Under the pieces are notes generated by a model. It worked only from the letters and a program-made list of their open reading frames with translations, was not told where the DNA came from and searched no databases. From assembly GCA_949987565.1 (NCBI GenBank), contig OX465108.1, forward strand, positions 62,001 through 126,000: a stretch of DNA of 64,000 nucleotides, read 5' to 3'. This document shows positions 25,381 to 39,200 of the stretch, in pieces. Origin of the DNA: Luidia sarsii. Its lineage: Eukaryota > Echinodermata > Asteroidea > Paxillosida > Luidiidae. Numbering within the stretch: the stretch's first letter is position 1; each line of letters starts with the position of its first letter. Made by a program: the position numbers and the translations under genes.

Positions 25381-28300
25381 TCACAGACCAAATAAACTTG
25401 GCGGACAGGCTGGCTTTGGCTGCACAACATTTCCCTGAAAGATCGTCCCGAAAACGCCCTCAGCGTTGAGCGTCGTCAAGGCTATGAAGACTATATAGAA
25501 GAGTATGGCGATTAGGCCAATTTTAAGGTCCAGACGCCATGAGTTGTTGTGAATGGCAACGATCACGAACGAGACCATAAAGATCAAACACACAGACGTC
25601 ACAGTCAACCCATCCTCTGTGATAGAGACTGGTGAACCAGCAGGGTCAGAGGTCACGCTCTTCAGGAACCAGATCATTCCCAAACAGATGTACGTCTCAA
25701 AGATGTTGCTACCAATAATGTTGGCCACTGCCATGTCAGCAAAACCTGTACGTGGTGAATTATAGATGTTCCTTTGTTTACTTTGCAATTATATGTTCGT
25801 TTTCTTTTCAAAAAGGTCGTTGCATGCTTGAGTGATTGTGACTAATTCAAAAAGACCCTAATAATATTGTATGTATATATATTGTCCAAAAAATCTCTCG
25901 AGGGGAATCCTCACATTATGGTCACTGATTTCTTCAATCCTCGTACTGACACAGTACCGGTATCAAACAATAAATTGTGGCCAACGATTGTGATTTAACA
26001 CTTACCATCCCTAGCGACCAAGACAGAGGCAATGGCATCTGGAACACTTGTACCTATGGCCAAGACTGTGTAGCCCATAATTACATCGGAGATTCCAAGT
26101 GTGTAACCTGTCAATAGACGAGCAGAGTATACACAACTTTTGTCAACACAATCAATCCCAGAGTGTTTGATTTATACAAGCATCCGTCGATCGATCTAAT
26201 TATTACTTCAAGATGCAATTTACATCTTGAAGGGAAGGAACTTACATAGAAGAAGCAGTCATCATTATCTGATACCGGAAGCCATTCACTTTCTCACCTA
26301 TGATCTCGACCATCCAGTAGAGTAAGTAGGAAAGTAGCGCCAACCACAAAGTGGACATGATGAAGGTGAGTGGATAACAGCGTCGCCGTAAGCCTGGCAT
26401 GCGACAGTCGGGTACAGTGCAATGAAGCAGCAAGATGATTGGCAGTCCTAGCAACCAGGCCACATAGAGGGCGGTAGACTCCGGTGCATTAAACACTGAC
26501 GGGAGGACGGCTTCATCATCGATGTTCTCAGGAGCTGAAATGTCTCAAATATCACAGAGGAAAGAAAGTTCTGCCTTTAGTCACCTGCAAGCAACGATTC
26601 CAGGAAAATGTGGTGGTCATACATTATCCCACAGTATGAAATTAATTATGTCTCTTCAAATAGTTTCTTCGAGAGTATTACCATAAGAAGAGCCGTTCAT
26701 CGCAGAATCACTGTCGCAATTTCATATCTAGCAATTATCATTTCAGAGCGCTTTCTACACCAGGATTAATAATGAAGCACTTTGTTTCTTCTTTTGCAAT
26801 GATGGCACTATAAAGTTATTAAATTTCCAACGATGTGATTGACGTGCGAAGGCCCTGACGTTTGATACCAAACATGAATTCACGACTAACATTGATTTTT
26901 TTGTAATCATTTTGCGGCCTAAACGAACCGATTGTCGAAGGCGCACCTCTGTTTTTCTAGAAAACCTTTCTTGGGTGGTATTCTAGAGCTGAGATGGGGC
27001 TCACCTTTCCCGTCATCCTCAGACGTCCTAGCGTCTATAAGCGAAAGCTCCTCGACATTGTGTTCCTCATGCTGGTTCATGGTCCCACATGGTAGCCAAT
27101 TGGTTCGTGCACTCCATGCCAAGATGAACTTGGAGACGGGTTTGTTATAAGCCATGATAAAGATGTAGCCGAAAAACCCTAGCGTCATGATTAAACCTTC
27201 CCACCTGAAAATGCCAATGAATTAACAAACATGGATTCCGAAATGTCTAGAACATGATCAATAATAATTTTATGAGATACGGGGTCAATCTATAACGAGG
27301 ATTCACCATTACATACACTAGATCCACTAAGAAAAATACAAAAAAATGTTTTAGATTGTACTTCTGCTTATAGTATCTCGTCATCCATGGGAAAACATGC
27401 AACAGAACACAGGTGAGCGATAGGCCTATTATAGGCCTAATAAAAGCCGAGAAATCACGTGATTCTGAGGAATTGTTCCGGATTCCAATTTAGCAACAAA
27501 CATTTCGCACGTAGTAAAAACCATCCATAGGTTCTACCACGGCCCCTTGTCACAATTAATTCCATGTCCTGTCACGCTTACAAACACGTATTATAATTGT
27601 TGGTGTTTTATCAACGCGATATTTAGCTACAAATTGATTGGCAGATGATACCGTGTGGACTACATCCCATGAGTCAAATCACTCACCATTTTACCAAGCC
27701 ATCAGCCGTCACTGCTATAAGGATGATAACTGAGATGACCCAGCAAATGAAGTCCCTGATGACTGGATACCATAGCAACTGTAAGCCATTTTTCTAGAGC
27801 CAAACATAATTATACCATGGAAAGGTTTGGCAGTCATGGAACCACAGCATTAGGAATTGTGCTATACAAAGTCACCGCATGTCCCAGTCGGTCAACATCA
27901 GCATGGAGAACGTCAGCAACCCAGAGTAAAAAACAACACGTGACATACTTCCAAACTCTCCCAGATAAAAGTCATTTGACTCAAAGTAGACGTCTTGTAG
28001 AAAAAATGTATAATTGAAGGCTTTTGTGAAATAATGGCACAAATCTATATATCTAATCAGTGTCTGTACCAGCCATGCATGCAGCGGAGCAGAACAAGCA
28101 AATGCCGCTCTTCCGCCTGGAATATAATTGTTCACTTATTTTGATCTTACCCCACCAGCGAACAAGGCACACAAAGCGATGATGATGAAAACATTGAAAG
28201 CTGCTGAGCCTATGATAGCGCTCAACCCGGTGTTATCATAAGTTACGAAGGTACCTGACAAAAGAAACATCGTGAAAATAATGTGAAATTAAGAGATACA

Positions 28301-29636
28301 TTGCAGTATTTCAATAAACACCAGCATACTCGTACATTGAATCCAAAATTAATGCCACTGACCGATGGCTGACGAGAAGAGCTCAGGTGCTGAACTGCCA
28401 ATGGCCATGAAGGTAGCCCCTGCAACATCTTCTTGTATACCAAGCGCTGTGGAAATCAATGGGTCCATACAAATAGAATCAATCAGAAAGCAAACTATAA
28501 CCAGGAATGATGGCCGACCGATCGAAATACTTTTTTTTATTCATGACTACGAATGCCTTTTCCGCAATCTGTCAGCTATTCATGATTACAAATACAGTAT
28601 TACAACCGTATTCCCCCAAAAATACGGAATTATGGATATTGAGGTTACTGAAGTGTGCTAATTAAATAGAAAACGCACAATTTAATTTCATAGAAAAAAT
28701 TTCAAGCCCGAGTGAGGACACGGTTTGTGGTACTGGGATGGAGACACCATTCTGTCTTCTGACAAAAAAAAAGAAGGTAATACAACATGCAGGTACACAT
28801 TGACACGATGGTATCCTGACCCCTTTCAGTATACGCGATGACACCTCAACCCTCTTGCATCGTAAATCCTCCACACTAACCTTCACATCTCGTTTAAAAG
28901 TTGTTCCGTATTCAATATGAAACCAGCAAAGAAAAAAACTGAAATGAAACTCGAGAGATATGCGGACTTACTTTTACTGATGATTTCGAGAGATGGAACA
29001 AAGTAGACAGAGCAAACGTAGGCAAGGCATCCAAAGAGATAGATGGCGAAGAGAAAGTTGACAATGACAGCGCCTTTCTCTCGCTGTTCCTCACTAAACA
29101 ATGTTCTAGGAAAGCGTACGATGGCTGGTACAGTGCAGTTTAAATCGGATAGGTCGTCAACTTGAATGTAAACCATCCACGGAGAGAAGACTTATAGAGA
29201 GAAAAAACATGAATTATATAAGATCATAATCAGTCGTACCTTTTTTGATTAATTCGATTCTCAAATTGAAACAAGGATTCCTGCATCAGGTCTTTATCAA
29301 AATCGCCAATTTAATTATTTGGATTTTTGTTTGTGTGGAATTATAGAACAAAAAAACCAGGGGTAATCACTTTGTTTTCTCTAAGTAGAACTTAATTAAG
29401 ATTATAACTGACTCACCGTGGTTGGGTTTCTCTACGGTGTCATCTTTGTCCGCCATTTCTCCCGTGTGAGGTGAACCATACTCGGTGCTAGAAGTAGAAA
29501 AGAAACTACAGCATATAATAGAGACTTTGACAATGAGCAATAGTTTCACATTGAATCTTGACAACATTGTGGTGATAATAGCGTTTTCCTTTGTCGCATC
29601 GCTGTTAGAAACACATTGTTTTGTCTTGTTTGGCAT
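25381..29636 (-). CDS. Sodium/potassium/calcium exchanger (NCKX, SLC24 family)
   Basis: Nine exons join in frame to about 545 aa: 29417-29636, 28972-29190, 28363-28446, 28151-28254, 27687-27793, 27005-27204, 26298-26534, 26006-26107, 25381-25745. The product is a plasma-membrane or organellar Ca2+ extruder driven by Na+ and K+ gradients. The alpha-1 repeat reads [28 protein letters not shown] and alpha-2 reads [31 protein letters not shown], so the two transport acids (Glu about 168, Asp about 414) are present. A cytosolic loop rich in acids ([16 protein letters not shown]) separates the membrane halves. The start ATG at 29636 is the longest; ATG at 29567 would open directly into a signal-peptide-like segment ([12 protein letters not shown]) and is a fair alternative. 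The acid that gives NCKX2 its K+ dependence (SNVFD) is Glu here (SNIFE, about 441). It is a diverged paralogue, and the SLC24 subtype is not assignable by eye. Confidence 0.93.
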
Positions 29637-30519
29637 GTCCACGCTGACAGTATAGTTCACCAAGAGAAGCTGTCGTTGGGATGAAAATTCGCGTCATTTA
29701 CTCCTCAACAGTAGCCTTGCCCGTTATTCGAATGTCGAAAATAAGCTTGCATTATTCGCCAGGTACAAGGCAAACCATATGATATATACCTACCCGCATA
29801 TTTTTTCTATATTCTATTTAAACACGTACGAGACGCTGGGTCGAGGCTGTCACTCACAAGAATAAAACATTTTTTTTTAATTCCAACAAACTCGTGTGGA
29901 TCATGATGTTTGATTAATTTGTATGGCTTAACTCTTGGGCAACACAATAGCTGAAACGAATTTGAAAGAACTTGTTTTGTTCTTAAATCTACTATCATCA
30001 AGATGATGCTGAGAGCGTCAAAGACTGCATTTTGGATCGCAACAATACGTACAGGACGTCACTGGTTTTCTAACGACCTATGGCTCTATCACTTGCACTA
30101 CCTCAAACATCATAATAGGCTCATGAGTTTGTAGTGTTCAGTATAATGGTGAGATCAAAAACAAACAAATAACGTATCTATGGCAATAGGTCTACAATCA
30201 AAACCGATACTGTTGGGTATCACTTCAATCTCCCTGATCATTCGATATCAGATATGAGTGTATGGGCATAGAATCCCTTGGTCACCATAGTAATGCTGTC
30301 CGGCTTAGCCGTGAGGAAATGTGGATGAAGTGTCCTCGGACTATTCAACCACATGGTCTCAACATCCAGGAGTGTAATGACTAACACCATGCATGCTATC
30401 TATCTAGTATCTGATAATCCTTCTGTTGCGTTCACTCCTCCATACTTCTCTCTTTGATCTTTTCCCCCTTCTCACTAATCCAAATTCTACTCCCATGCCC
30501 TTCCCTTTGATCTCACCCT

Positions 30520-30675
30520 ACCAGCTTTCCTCTTTGTCTGTGTATCATCGGTGTCATATTTCCCCCTCCCTTCATGTACATGTATCTGTTTTGTCCTAGT
30601 CACTGTTTTGTCCTAGTCACTGCATTTGAGAAAGGTCCTGCTAGGATCCAAACGTAAGGCTCTCTAAAATTTGCG
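30520..30675. repeat. Palindromic-family repeat, extended inverted copy
   Basis: Reading rightwards: TCCCTTCATGTACATG, TCTGTTTTGTCCTAGTCACT (the CTGTTTTGTCCTAGTCACTG segment is duplicated) and then TTTGAGAAAGGTCCTGCTAG. This is the reverse complement of the extended form at 19463 and 46218. Confidence 0.75.
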
Positions 30676-30872
30676 ACTCAAAAATGATGTACATAAGATA
30701 AATCCTGACTATTATTATATATTTGTACTGGCCCGACATTGGCTGGGCATGACTATCAACGCTGTGATTTCAGACATAATGCGGGCATTACTTCAGACTT
30801 AAGGCCTACGTGTTCATTAACTTGCTGGTAGGTTAATTCTGCGCTCAAGAACACATACCGGTAGATGTTCAA

Positions 30873-31424
30873 CCATGGAGCTATAATAAGGAAGGCCGAA
30901 GTTCGAACGACCAGTGGATCAAGGAACAACTCCCACGCCGCTGCAGTCAAACAATAGACTGGTAGCTGATGGGAACAAACCGCAGATGGGCCTCAATGGC
31001 ATTATTTGGTTACGCAAGGTCGCCGAAAAAACTGACCCCCGCATGGAATGCTGGGTATTTATGTGCAGTTCAAATGGGAAAAATGTTAAAACGCTATCTT
31101 TTCTCCGCCCTAAAAAAATGGACGTAACCGGACGGTATTATTTCTTGCACGAACATTTTAGACATTTTGTCCGTCAAACACCTGATGACAAACGTTTGCT
31201 CTTAGGAACTTTCGGAAAGCTTTCAAATGAATGTATACTTTGTTTGTCTGTTTGACCGTGATTTGACCAGCACTTCCCTTGATGGGAACAGATGATGTGA
31301 TTTCATTACTCCAGTCAGGCGAAGCGCGGCGTGGCATTCTGTGCACAGAGGTCTTTATTGCGGTCGCACATCTGAATGGGATTTGGCGGTCCGATTAAAC
31401 TCGTTCCTTATTATAGCTCCATGG
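30873..31424. mobile_element. 552-bp MITE-like element with 21-bp TIRs and TTCAA target duplication
   Basis: Both ends begin CCATGGAGCTATAATAAGGA, one in inverted orientation (30873 onward; 31404-31424), and are perfectly matched over 21 bp. The element is flanked by TTCAA at 30868-30872 and 31425-31429, a 5-bp target-site duplication. There is no transposase; the internal open frame (about 113 codons) is probably chance. The intact ends and duplication suggest a fairly recent insertion. The superfamily is not identifiable by eye. Confidence 0.85.
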
Positions 31425-31527
31425 TTCAACTAGTAACGAACGAAAAAATTAATGTCAATCTGTTGCTATAACTGCTTACCAACCAATTGGACCTGTGGTA
31501 AAATGTAACTAATTGCAGTAAGTGGCC

Positions 31528-31603
31528 AAACGTTTCGATCCCAGCAGGACCTTTCTGAAGGTCCTGCTAGGATCGAAACATTAGACCCGCTAATTCTAAC
31601 CAT
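31528..31603. repeat. Palindromic dispersed repeat, short hairpin copy
   Basis: AACGTTTCGATCCCAGCAGG meets its inverted partner CCTGCTAGGATCGAAACATT with almost no spacer. Same family as 37245-37405. Confidence 0.85.
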
Positions 31604-33205
31604 AATTGTGTATGTTTACTTTTATACAGCCAAGCAATAAATAAATGCTGGTGTTCTTGCAGAGAGCAATCGTCATTGGTTGTCTAGCGCTGAAGTGCAG
31701 GACTAGGAGAGTCTATGTTTTCAGAACGGGGTGCGATTAGCATAATTGTCTTTTTCAAGCTACATGTAGACCGTGCACGAGGATCTTGTCAAGTTGATAA
31801 CCATTTGGAAATATTTCCCATCCAACTTATTAATAATTATACTAATTGAGTTTTTGTCTGCAGACTTTGGGATGGTAAACCACATCAACAAAGACAACTT
31901 AACAATTGAATGCGACAGCAGGATCGGCCTATATAACTATATAATAGTCATGAAGACTGCGGAGGTTTTATTGGACCCAAAGGAGCTCTGCGGGAATCGT
32001 GGAAGTATTATCGCATCACACTGACTCTGACCCCTACTTGCAACCTCTGGCAACCTTGAACCAAAGTTAAATATACAGCAATCCACACGCATCCAACAAT
32101 GGTTCAGTCAATCATTATTTTAGGTTAAAATATACTACCGTATATCATTTCGTAGTAGTTGTTAATGGGACAAAAATAATAATGTGAACTGTTAAATAGC
32201 AACAATCGACATAAAGTTGGATTTTTCAAGTTGGTGAACAAAAAGATGTACTTCATTATGGACATAAATCTACAGATAATTATGTTGTTGTCGTTGCATT
32301 GGTTTCAAGGCATGGAACGCCTTGAATATTGTGGAGCTGTGTACGACCTTTCCAGGTGAGTTCCATTCTGATCCATCAGTCAAGCATCTGAGTCTCGTAA
32401 CGTGCACTACTCTGTGCAGTGTCATCTGCCACGGGTGAGGAAACCGTGTATTGATACACGTGTTTTCAGTGGGTTTCAACAGGGAAAGTGAAAACAAGCT
32501 GCCGCCAGGTTGAGTATTTAAGATAGAAAACAAGGTCGCACAGCGGGGTATATTATTATTATAGTTTCCATTTTGAAGGTTTTATTTGCTTGGCAGTGGC
32601 CTTCAGAGACGCTAATGTCAAACAGGTTCTATTTGTGCAACTGCAGGAGCGACTCAGGTCGAGGCTGCAAGCAAAATACACAAAACATGCGGTAACCAGG
32701 GACGAAGCAAGTTTAGAAAGTTTGATTATAGTAATATAAGGCCCCTATTAATCGAAGAACTGGTGAAGACAAGTGATGGAGTATAAGGATTTATAAGGAT
32801 TTTACTCTCAACCTATAGCTGCTGCGGTCAAGGTAAATGTCTATTCTAATTGAAATCAATTCCGTAAGCTATTAAGAAATATCTGGGGGTTATTAGATCA
32901 CGTGAGCTGACTGGATTGTTGACCCCCGGTGTGTGTGCCGGATGTAACGTTTACTACTGTATATACAGAGAGAGCAGAGAAGAATTTGAGGCGTGCGTGG
33001 TACGGTACCCTAGAATAATATGATCAGGGTCACGGTGTCCAGCACTGAGTATAAAATGACTCGTTGAAACTAGATCGTCAATGTAGACGGCATAGATTAG
33101 AAAGCTGCAGGTCCTACTGTCAGCCTTGTCCTCAGGGGTGCATTTCTTAGCTCCAGGCGCTCTCAATCATTTCGCGCGACTTGACTTCTACAGATCTAGA
33201 TGTTA

Positions 33206-33222
33206 GCGGGCTGTTAACCCGC
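33206..33222 (+). promoter_or_regulatory. Small GC-rich hairpin in the 5' UTR just before the CRD/Ig/LDLa start codon
   Basis: GCGGG and CCCGC are separated by CTGTTAA and end 16 nt before ATG at 33239. The stem is only 5 bp, so an effect on initiation is conjecture. Confidence 0.3.
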
Positions 33223-33238
33223 GGTACACTGCGTCATC

Positions 33239-36200
33239 ATGCTGTTGAAAGTTGCAACCCTTTGCGTGCTGGCTGCTGTATATTGGCCGTGTGATACTAC
33301 ATCAACATCCGATATTACAGGTAAGGCTATAAGTCTCTGACGCACATTTACAGTTTCGTCCTTTATTTCGTAAAGATTGCGGTATGAGGGACTATCTTGA
33401 TCGTCGGAAAGACTTATGGCTCGCTGTAGTCAGATTACACTATACACTCTTTAAATAGAGCATTAGTTACGGTAAGTAGATATAGACAAGTGTGGTCGGT
33501 GCCATCTTGCTTCATGGTTTGCATTTCCTAACAATGTCTTACTTTGAAGACTCTTGTCGCTATTTCACTGAGGCACGTCAGGCCTGGTTATTATTTGATC
33601 ACGAAGCAATACTCTATATAGTCTATAACATATGTTGCATGTTGCCTTTGAGGAAGATCTTAGACATAAATGCAATATGCCCTTAAACAATTTGAGAGCA
33701 CAATTAATCCTAAGTCCAGCAAGGTCCTAAAGGAAAAACTGACTGGGAACTATATTAAACGATTTTGAAGGAAAAAAACCCGGCAAAGACTATAGTTGAC
33801 TATTTTCAGAAAGCCACCCATGCAGTACCGGTATGGGCTGGATATACATTGTAGCTCAAATGGGAAGAGCGCTGGTACGCAAAACTAGAGGTCTCGAATT
33901 CACAGTCAACGTCGACGTTTCACTCAAAATAGCATACTTAATAATTGTAGAAACATGGCCATATGTTGTGTACACCTGTAGGCCTACATACGATCCTTTG
34001 GTGAGTGGTGGATCCGGCACCTGCATTATAGTTAGTCTGACTAGGCCACAGCAGGAAGTGTGTTACCGTACCATAGTCTTGTTGATTCCTGTTTGGATTT
34101 GAACCAAGTTCAGGACTGCACGTCCTCCGAAGCTACTCCGGTTACTCAATACATAAACTAACGTGGAATACAAGCCCGTGCAAGGCCGACACAGATCTGC
34201 ACAAACTCAAGGGCGCCTGGAAAACAGTTCAAGATCAGAGGATAAACAATTAAAGTACAACTGAACTAGAACTTCCCGAGTCCGTCCTGATCACTGCTTG
34301 CGTATTCATAGTCGTCATATGTCTGGTGGTTTCAAGGATTGAAATTGGTCTCAAAAATAGAGGGCATGACGTTTCGATCCTACCTTTCTCAAAGGCAAAG
34401 TGAAGGTTGTGATACGTGGTTTATATAGCAATAATAGGAAGGCAAAACTGGTGCAAAAGGGTCGCTGATTATGGGTTCACAGTATACAGATTATTTCACG
34501 CTGATGGCGCGGCAAAAATTGGGGTTAAGAAATAGCGTTCTCTTGCATCCACCGTTGGCAAAAAATGTCAATTTCTAACTTTACCAATTTACCAATTGAT
34601 TAAAATATCTCAATTACCAAAAACGTCATAGCATCAAGTATAAGTTTGACATGGGATTTCCTCCTGGTCTCTGAACGTAAGATTTGCAAGTCTTCAGCGA
34701 TCCAGGTGCCACGCCTGTTATTCACCGAACATTGAGGCAGGTTTGTTATTTGTTTGATGTTCTTGTCAACACAAGGAATAATGAAGCCGATCTCTGATTG
34801 TGTAATTATTGGCATAGGCCTTCCTGTCCTTGAACAGTTTGACATACAAAAGTACACGTGCCTTGGCATGTCATGGCACTTTCATGCACTGATAGTGAGG
34901 GTGCATGGGTGGATGTGCTTAGACACCTTGGAGTCGCTTTTCGCAATAGGACATTGACTGGTTATCTGCCAATCAGAAACCTAATGTTCAATACTTGCAC
35001 ATAACCGTCAGCGTATTATCTTTCGGTCGTCTTTATACATGTAGGCCTATATCTGAAAACGTTCTAATGTCTTCTCTGGGTGAATATTGTTTCTGACTGG
35101 TGCCCTACACAAAGACTATTTGACTATTTGGGAAGGCCAAAACTTAGTGCTGGATAGCTCAGTTGGTAAAAGCGCTGGTAAGCAAAGGTACCGGTCGGGG
35201 TCTAATTCCCGGTAAGGTCAAAGTATTCTTTGCTATGATTTTTCAGAAGTACTTTAAGATGTCATATTCAATTTGTTCTAAAGTCCCAGTCAGTTTGTCC
35301 TTTATATTATTTGTCTTTTCTGGTAATAATTAGCAGCTAACGTGTCACACATACTTTGGTGAATTAGCGTGATTATGTTTCCTCCTTTTAGAATGCGAAG
35401 TGATCACTGTACACACTTGCATGGGCAGTTCTGTTATCCACAAATACACCAGTGTTCCTACAACTCGCAGGGTTAGCCGTGACCCTGGAGATGGCTTTAA
35501 AACCTACAGAAACCAGAAAAAGGCCATGGAAGGTAAAAGAAAGCTTGTGTCCCGTCTTAAAGGCCGTGCTGCCAAGGCATGCAAGGCGGTCATGAAACCC
35601 TTCATGTGTGCTGCTTACCTTCCATTTTGCGACGAGAATTCTCAAGTAATCCTTCCCTGTAGAGATTTCTGCATCAAGGCCCAGACACTGTGTCAAGACC
35701 ACTACAACAAGTTGGGCGTGGAGTGGCCAGACGATTTGGATTGTAGTCTCTTTCCAAGCACTTCCGAGAGTCCACGTTGTCTCTCAGGTAACGACTTCTT
35801 TCCTAGATATAATATATTAGTCAGATAGATATCATTCGGTCAGATAGATATTATTCGGTTAGATAAATATCACTGAATTTGTTTCCTACCCTTAACGACA
35901 AATTACTGGTGCTTGTATTTATATAATCGGCATGTATCCTACGGGGTTCATGCACGATATGAATAAGCTGTAAGCGGTAAATAAGCTGTTCCTTTAAATC
36001 ACTTTGAAATTTAAGTCATTTTATATGAAGCCCAAAGAGCAATAACATGTACAGTGCCTATAAATACTGATCATTTATCAACTTCTTTTTAATACCAAAT
36101 TCTGAATTTCTTATTATGTAACGGCTCAATGTAGGCTACCATTGATGTTTTTTAATGCATCATTAATTTCATTCATTTCCAGGCTTAAATGTCCATGAGC

Positions 36201-39200
36201 CAAGAATTTCATCCTTAACTCCTTCCTCCGTGGACGTTGAAGTCAAATGTAACTACGATCTCCTACCAAGGAAACGACCAATGTGGTTGAAAAATGGTGT
36301 TCCTGTTGAAGGTAGGGTCATTTTACCGCTCAATCCACTTTCGGGGGAACGATTAACGGCTTTTAAAATGCACTTCAGACAGCACGTTTTTATTTGTCAA
36401 CTTGGCATCTTATGTAATATTTCCCTTCCAAGAGTAAGCCAAATATATCACAAGAGGAAAACCCGAGATGCTTTCAATTTGAATAATTCGAACTTTTAAA
36501 ACATAATATTCCAGACAAAGTTGTCTCATATAATTATTATGAAACTGTACACACGGAACTTCCCATCTTATCTTTGCCATCTCAAGCACTGTTTAAGTTC
36601 TTGACGACCAAACAAACTTCATCTTAAACATGATATGAGTGAGAAACAAAATAAATAAATGCTATATAAGCCCCACCTTCATTACACAGTGAGTCTTGCT
36701 GTAAATATCAGATATATTCAGCCTGTTTCTAATACTCTTTCTATTTCTCTCCATAGATTACAGTTCTAGAATGCAAAACGTGTATGTACAGAGCACATCC
36801 TATTCAACCTTACTTGTTATCAAACATTTTGTTGACTCGATGGATGGAGGACACTACACATGCGTAGTAGGAGAACCTTGGAACTACGAGTTTGAGCGGA
36901 GCATCAACCTGGACAATATCTTCCAATTGAATGTGATTAATACCACCACGGCCTCAGCAGTAAGTCAAGGTAAGAGCCGCGTGGTTGGATGGTTGACTAA
37001 AGGCTGGCTAGTTCCCTCCATTGGGTTGCATGACTAATGAGGTTGGGACCGTTGGGTCAACAGAAAGCATGGATGGAAGATTGATTGCCCTTTTTAACTT
37101 GCAATAGTATACAAAAGGAAACGAAATATGAAGAAGGGATTTGAGATATTATAATGCCTACTCTGGAATATTGCTCTGCCATAAATGAAATTAAATGCTG
37201 CATTTTCATTTCTTGCCATTTTCAAATCTTCAATAGTTTATGGTGATATACAAAAATGTTGCAAACTGCTTACTGACTAAAAAACCCAAAATGTAAATCT
37301 GAAAATTTAGTGGGCCTGACGTTTCGATCCTAGCAGGACCTTTCTCAAAGGGCCTTTGAGAAAGGTCCTGCTAGGATCGAAACGTCAGCCCACTAAATTT
37401 ATGCTTCAATAGTTTATCTAAAATAAGCTTCAATAGTTTATTTAAAATAGTTTATCAATAATTTATGTTAGAAATTCACGCCCCCAAAAAATAATGTCCA
37501 AAGATCGTCACGAGAAGCAAAGTCTTTGAATAATTATGTTGTAAATTGCAGAACCTGTTGAGCCATCGGAATGCCCACCAGGACAGATTCCATGTCCATT
37601 AAGTGACAGGTGCATCTCCCTATCTTCTTTATGCAATGGAGTCGAGGACTGCCCCAGTGGTATGGACGAAATGGACTGCAAAGATGGCGGTGAGTTAACA
37701 GTTCCATCATTTGATGTTCATTCAGTTTAACATAAAACTCCACAACTTTATGCTAATGGATGTGAATGAATTATAACTGCTTCAGAAAAGCATAATGATC
37801 ACCAATAACACGTGAAAATTTACTGGTGATCTCTGTATGCCATTCGATCTAGGACATGTCCCACTATCAGAGTGTCCATCAGGACAGATTCCATGCCTAC
37901 TTGGGGACCAATGTATTCCTCTGTCTGCTATGTGTGATGGGGTTGAGGACTGTACTGATGGCTATGATGAGCAATGTGGTAATGTTACTGGTAAGAATAG
38001 TTGCATGGCAATTACAATCACTCAAGTTATGTCAGTGGAACTGTGTTTCAGGAAAATTGGTTAACGGCCCTTGAAATGAAAACTATTGACGTTATTTAGC
38101 TCAAGCTGCTGGACAATAGTTCAGACCAATTATTTCACTATGACACACATTCTTGTTAAGAGATAAGCTCTCGAATATTTGGCTCCGAAAGTAACGCTAT
38201 TAATCGCCATGGACATGTGTAAACTGCAGAACCTGTTGAGCCACCAGAATGCCCACCAGGACAGATTCCATGTCCATTAAGTGACAGGTGCATCTCCCTA
38301 TCTTCTTTATGCAATGGAGTCGAGGATTGCCCCAGTGGTATGGACGAAATGGACTGCAAAGATGGCGGTAAGTTAACAGTTCCATCATTTTGATGTTCAT
38401 TCAGTTTTACATAAAACTCCACAACTTTATGCTACCGGATTTGAATAAATTAATTAACACTATACTTTAGACAAGCATAATGATCACCAATTACATTTGA
38501 CAGTTAATTGGTTGTCTCTGTATGCCATTCGCTCTAGGACATGTCCCACCATCACAGTGTCCATCAGGACAGATTCCATGCCTACTTGGGGACCAATGTA
38601 TTCCTCTGTCTGCTATGTGTGATGGGGTTGAGGACTGTACTGATGGCTATGATGAGCAATGTGGTAATGTTACTGGTAAGTTTTACTTCATGCCTATTTG
38701 TGAATTTATTTATTCTCAATCTGCAGTAGAGGGTTAGGAAAAATTGGTGACTAGTTCTTAGGTCAGATGCTTCTGGAGGACAATTAAAACAAAAAGAGAA
38801 TTACTTGCATATTCCTTGTCACTCCTACAATGGTAAGCAAAATATTTGGAATAATAAGCAAATAAAGAAAGTCCTTTGTGTATTGTAAACTGCAGAACCT
38901 GTTGAGCCATCAGAATGCCAACCAGGACAGATTCCATGTCCATTAAGTGACAGGTGCATCTCCCTATCTTCTTTATGCAATGGAGTCGAGGATTGCCCCA
39001 GTGGTATGGACGAAATGGACTGCAAAGATGGCGGTAAGTTAACAGTTCCATCATTTTGATGTTCATTCAGTTTTACATAAAACTCCACAACTTTATGCTA
39101 CCGGATTTGAATAAATTAATTAACACTATACTTTAGACAAGCATAATGATCACCAATGACATTTGACAGTTAATTGGTTGTCTCTGTATGCCATTCGCCC

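Larger units (their letters stand above)
29637..33238. other. Intergenic region between divergent genes
   Basis: It lies between the 5' ends of the exchanger (minus) and the CRD/Ig/LDLa gene (plus), so promoters of both are expected at its edges. Apart from the palindromic repeats and the TIR element listed separately, no exon with family resemblance is seen. The open frame at 30914-31255 lies inside the TIR element and has no recognisable motif. Confidence 0.5.

Noticed and set aside
29637..29663. Extended N-terminus of the exchanger
   Set aside because: The upstream codon at 29663 is TTG, not ATG; the first in-frame ATG is at 29636.
30914..31255. 113-codon open frame as a possible transposase
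   Set aside because: It lies inside the TIR element but shows no DDE/D pattern or DNA-binding motif; too short.
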